Shown here: positions 59,730 to 64,000 of the stretch, piece by piece
Layout: the number at the start of each line of letters is the position of its first letter
Position numbering within the stretch: the first letter of the stretch is position 1
Assembly: GCF_001424545.1 (NCBI RefSeq)
Contig: NZ_LMQL01000011.1
Coordinates: 286,593-350,592 of the forward strand
Direction: 5' to 3'
Origin: Ramlibacter sp. Leaf400
GTDB taxonomy: Bacteria; Pseudomonadota; Gammaproteobacteria; Burkholderiales; Burkholderiaceae_C
DNA length: 64,000 nt
Notes under the pieces: generated by a model
What the model was told of the DNA's origin: nothing
Seen by the model: the letters and a program-made list of their open reading frames with translations, nothing else
Databases searched by the model: none
Program-made: the position numbers and the translations under genes

Positions 59730-61217
59730 CTAGGTGGCCAGCGTCTTGATGACGGCGTCGGCGCACAGCGCCATCAGCCCGCCCGGCAGGATGCCCAGGA
59801 TCAGCACCAGCGCGCCGTTGAGCGACAGCACCGCCCGCACGTCGGCCGGGGCCGAGACGGTGGTGGCCGTGATCGGCGAGTCGAAGTACATCACCTTGAC
59901 CACGCGCAGGTAGTAGAACGCGCCGATCAGCGAGGCCATGACCGCGAACACCGCCAGGCCGATGTAGAGCGTCTGCCCCGACGCGACCAGCGCCTGCAGC
60001 ACCAGCAGCTTGGCGTAGAAGCCCACCAGCGGCGGCACGCCGGCCAGCGAGAACATGCAGATGGCCATGATGCCGGCGTACAGCGGGCTGCGCTGGTTGA
60101 GGCCGGCCAGGTCGGTGATCTCGTCGCTCTCGAAGCCTTCGCGCGCCAGCAGCAGGATGATGCCGAACGCGCCCAGCGTGGTGAGCACGTAGGTGACGAT
60201 GTAGAACATCGACGCGCTGTAGGCATGCTGGGCGTTGGCGGTGTTGCCGTTGACGACGCCGGCCGACAGACCCAGCACCACGAAGCCCATCTGCGCGATG
60301 GTGGAGTAGGCCAGCATGCGCTTGAGGTTGGTCTGCGCGATGGCGGCCAGGTTGCCCACCAGCAGCGAGGCCACGGCCAGCAGCATCAGCATCTGCTGCC
60401 AGTCCAGCGCCAGCGGGATCATGCCTTCCACCAGCAGGCGGATGGCGATGGCGAAAGCGGCCAGCTCCGGCGCCGAACCGATCATCAGCGTGATGGCGGT
60501 GGGCGCGCCCTGGTACACGTCGGGGATCCACATGTGGAACGGCGCCGCGCCCAGCTTGAAGGCCAGGCCGGAGACGATGAACACCAGCCCGAACACCAGC
60601 ACCTGGTGGTTGATGCGGCCGCTGCCGATGGCGGCGAACACCTCGTCGATGTCGAGCGAGCCGGTGGCGCCGTACAGCATGGAGATGCCGTAGAGCAGGA
60701 AGCCGCTTGCCATGGCGCCCAGCACGAAGTACTTCATCGCCGCCTCGGTGGCGACGTGGTTGTCGCGGCGCAGGGCCACCAGGGCGTAGCTGCACAGCGT
60801 CATCAGCTCCAGGCCCAGGTAGATCACCAGGAAGTTGCTGCCGGAGATCATCACGTACATGCCCAGCAGCGCGAACATCGCCAGCGTGAACATCTCGCCG
60901 CCGCGCAGCATGTCGCGGTCGGCCGCGTAGGGACGGCCGTAGACCAGCGTGACCATCACCGCGATGGTGGCGAAGCATTTCAGCCAGTTGCCCATCGGGT
61001 CGCTCACGACCATGCGGCCGAAGGCGTAGAAGGTGCGGCCGTCCATGGCCATGTCGGCGGTGGCGAACGCCGCCACGGCCAGCGTGGCCAGCGTCAGCCA
61101 GTAGGTCAGGCCGCGCAGGCGGCTCTTGACGCCCAGGTCCACCATCGCGATGACGCACGTCATCACGAGCAGCAGGATCTCGGGCGCGGCGACGACCAGG
61201 CTCAGTTTGTCCAGCAT
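59730..61217 (-). CDS. nuoN: NADH-quinone oxidoreductase subunit N
   Basis: 495 residues, 14 membrane helices, the Mrp-antiporter-like fold of complex [19 protein letters not shown] at the start and [20 protein letters not shown] in the middle are NuoN signatures, and [14 protein letters not shown] is the conserved proton-channel Lys helix. It is one of the three proton-pumping antiporter-like subunits. It lies 13 bases after nuoM. Confidence 0.97.
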   Translation of the reverse strand: MLDKLSLVVAAPEILLLVMTCVIAMVDLGVKSRLRGLTYWLTLATLAVAAFATADMAMDGRTFYAFGRMVVSDPMGNWLKCFATIAVMVTLVYGRPYAADRDMLRGGEMFTLAMFALLGMYVMISGSNFLVIYLGLELMTLCSYALVALRRDNHVATEAAMKYFVLGAMASGFLLYGISMLYGATGSLDIDEVFAAIGSGRINHQVLVFGLVFIVSGLAFKLGAAPFHMWIPDVYQGAPTAITLMIGSAPELAAFAIAIRLLVEGMIPLALDWQQMLMLLAVASLLVGNLAAIAQTNLKRMLAYSTIAQMGFVVLGLSAGVVNGNTANAQHAYSASMFYIVTYVLTTLGAFGIILLLAREGFESDEITDLAGLNQRSPLYAGIMAICMFSLAGVPPLVGFYAKLLVLQALVASGQTLYIGLAVFAVMASLIGAFYYLRVVKVMYFDSPITATTVSAPADVRAVLSLNGALVLILGILPGGLMALCADAVIKTLAT

Positions 61218-61230
61218 GGGGGCGGTTCCG

Positions 61231-62706
61231 TCAGTTCAGTTTGGAGACGGCGACGTGCTTCAGGAAGCTGGCGACGGACGCGTCCATGATGTCGGTGAAG
61301 GGTTTGGGGTGGATGCCCATGTACAGCACGGCGGCGGCCAGCAGGCCCAGCATGAGGAACTCGCGCGCGTTGATGTCGGTGAGCTGGCGCACGTCGTCGT
61401 TGACCACGGGGCCCAGGTAGACGCGCTTGAACATCCACAGCGTGTAGGCGGCGCCGAAGATCAGCGCGGTGGAGGCGGCGGCGCCCAGCCAGAAGTTGGC
61501 CTTGACCGTGCCCAGGATCACCATCCACTCGCCCACGAAGCCGGCCGTGGCCGGCAGGCCGCAGTTGGCCATGGCGAACAGCAGCGCGAAGGCGGTGAAG
61601 TTGGGCATGGTGTTGACCACGCCGCCGTAGCTGGAGATCTCGCGCGAGTGCACGCGGTCGTACAGCACGCCGATGCACAGGAACATGGCGCCCGACACGA
61701 AGCCGTGGGCGATCATCTGCACCAGGCCGCCGGCCACGCCCAGCGGGTTGAAGATGAAGAAGCCCAGGGTCACGAAACCCATGTGGGCCACCGACGAATA
61801 GGCCACCAGCTTCTTCATGTCCTGCTGGACCATCGCCACCAGGCCCACGTAGATCACCGCGATGATGGACAGCGCGATCATGAACCAGGCCCACTCGTGC
61901 GAGGCGTCCGGAGCGATCGGCATGGAAAAGCGCAGGAAGCCGTAGGCGCCCAGCTTCAGCATGATGGCCGCCAGCACGGCGGAGCCGCCGGTGGGCGCCT
62001 CCACGTGCACGTCGGGCAGCCAGGTGTGCACCGGCCACATCGGCACCTTCACCGCGAAGGCGGCGAAGAAGGCGAAGAACAGCATCGTCTGCGCACCCAT
62101 GGGCAGCGGCAGTTGGTGCCAGGTGAAGATGTCGAAGCTGCCGCCGGACTTGCCGTACAGGTAGACCAGCGCGACCAGCATCAGCAGCGAGCCGAGCAGC
62201 GTGTACAGGAAGAACTTGAACGCCGCGTAGATCTTGTTAGGCCCGCCCCAGATGCCGATGATCAGGTACATCGGGATCAGCGTGGCCTCGAAGAACACGA
62301 AGAACAGCATCGCGTCCAGCGCGCAGAACACGCCCACCATCAGCCCCGAGAGGATCAGGAAGGCGCCCATGTACTGGTTGACGCGCTCGGTGATCACCTC
62401 CCAGGCGGAGATGACCACCACCACGGTGATGAAGGCCGTCAGCAGCACGAACCAGAACGAGATGCCGTCCAGGCCCAGGTGGTAATGGATGTTGAAGCGC
62501 TCGATCCAGGGCGCGCGCTCCACGAACTGCATGTCCGCGGTGCCGCGGTCGAACTTCCCGTACAGCGGCAGCGTGACCAGGAAACTGGCGACGGCGCCGA
62601 TCAGCGCGATCCAGCGAACGGCTTTCGCCTGATCGTCGCGCCCCAGCGCCAGCAGCACGGTGCCGAAGACGATCGGCGTCCAGATGGCAAGGCTCAGCAG
62701 ACCCAC
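61231..62706 (-). CDS. nuoM: NADH-quinone oxidoreductase subunit M
   Basis: 491 residues from a GTG at 62706. [36 protein letters not shown] (with the conserved Glu), [23 protein letters not shown] and [18 protein letters not shown] are NuoM signatures. It is a proton-translocating membrane subunit of complex I. It lies 13 bases after nuoL and before nuoN, the normal order. Confidence 0.97.
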   Translation of the reverse strand: MGLLSLAIWTPIVFGTVLLALGRDDQAKAVRWIALIGAVASFLVTLPLYGKFDRGTADMQFVERAPWIERFNIHYHLGLDGISFWFVLLTAFITVVVVISAWEVITERVNQYMGAFLILSGLMVGVFCALDAMLFFVFFEATLIPMYLIIGIWGGPNKIYAAFKFFLYTLLGSLLMLVALVYLYGKSGGSFDIFTWHQLPLPMGAQTMLFFAFFAAFAVKVPMWPVHTWLPDVHVEAPTGGSAVLAAIMLKLGAYGFLRFSMPIAPDASHEWAWFMIALSIIAVIYVGLVAMVQQDMKKLVAYSSVAHMGFVTLGFFIFNPLGVAGGLVQMIAHGFVSGAMFLCIGVLYDRVHSREISSYGGVVNTMPNFTAFALLFAMANCGLPATAGFVGEWMVILGTVKANFWLGAAASTALIFGAAYTLWMFKRVYLGPVVNDDVRQLTDINAREFLMLGLLAAAVLYMGIHPKPFTDIMDASVASFLKHVAVSKLN

Positions 62707-62719
62707 TTTCTTGTTCTCC

Positions 62720-64000
<1,281 letters not shown>

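Overview
The window is about 70% G+C, densely coded, and reads as a chromosome segment of a beta-proteobacterium in the Comamonadaceae (Burkholderiales), of the Ramlibacter/Variovorax kind. The basis is the set of protein families (DUF2818 beside nuoLMN, Bug-type remnant, AttH-type ABC system, ImuA-ImuB-DnaE2), a CTGT-N8-ACAG SOS box, and intergenic repeats of the type common in this family. This is an opinion from gene content, not a database result.

Left part (1-24946). After the tail of an unknown gene comes a leftward group of two pirins, a DoxX protein, a flavodoxin and a DUF599 protein, divergent from a LysR regulator; it resembles the E. coli YhaJ regulon. Then an FAD oxidoreductase, gluQ and trmB, a Liv-type binding protein, a small membrane protein, a Tat-exported transglutaminase, and alaS with a TlpA thioredoxin, divergent from a succinate-semialdehyde dehydrogenase. 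Next are a mechanosensitive-channel-like protein, a LuxR regulator, a lipoprotein with a clear terminator, and a carbohydrate group (GT4 glycosyltransferase, amylo-alpha-1,6-glucosidase-like enzyme, OpgC-type acyltransferase).

Middle part (24912-32644) is the most unusual. An SGNH hydrolase and two large secreted proteins lie beside a tRNA-Gly(CCC). Each large protein has a seven-unit propeller-like N-terminus, Ig-like repeats and a 79-residue C-terminal module that is about 61% identical between them. Two extra copies of the 5' end of the tRNA gene lie in the locus. One is fused to the start codon of the SGNH gene; the other is fused to the 3' remnant of a Bug/TctC binding-protein gene.

Right part (32763-64000). 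YbhB-like protein; the SOS mutasome imuA-imuB-dnaE2 under a near-consensus LexA box; divergently, an antitoxin-like XRE regulator coupled to a 3-methyladenine glycosylase. Then succinyl-CoA:3-ketoacid CoA-transferase subunits divergent from a PAS-LuxR regulator, a DedA protein, mutL, an alpha/beta hydrolase lipoprotein, miaA and an ABC ATPase. The likely permease (FtsX type) and AttH partner of that ATPase are 2.4 kb away, beyond a group of small genes (two ribbon-helix-helix paralogues, a hemerythrin, a GNAT enzyme). The window ends with an MsbA-like ABC exporter, a flavocytochrome c sulfide dehydrogenase pair, DUF1178, a NUDIX hydrolase, DUF2818 and the end of the complex I operon (nuoN, nuoM, partial nuoL).

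At least nine copies of an interspersed palindromic repeat (core ATTCCCGCGAAGGCGGGAAT) lie between genes. No transposase, integrase, CRISPR array or rRNA gene was seen.
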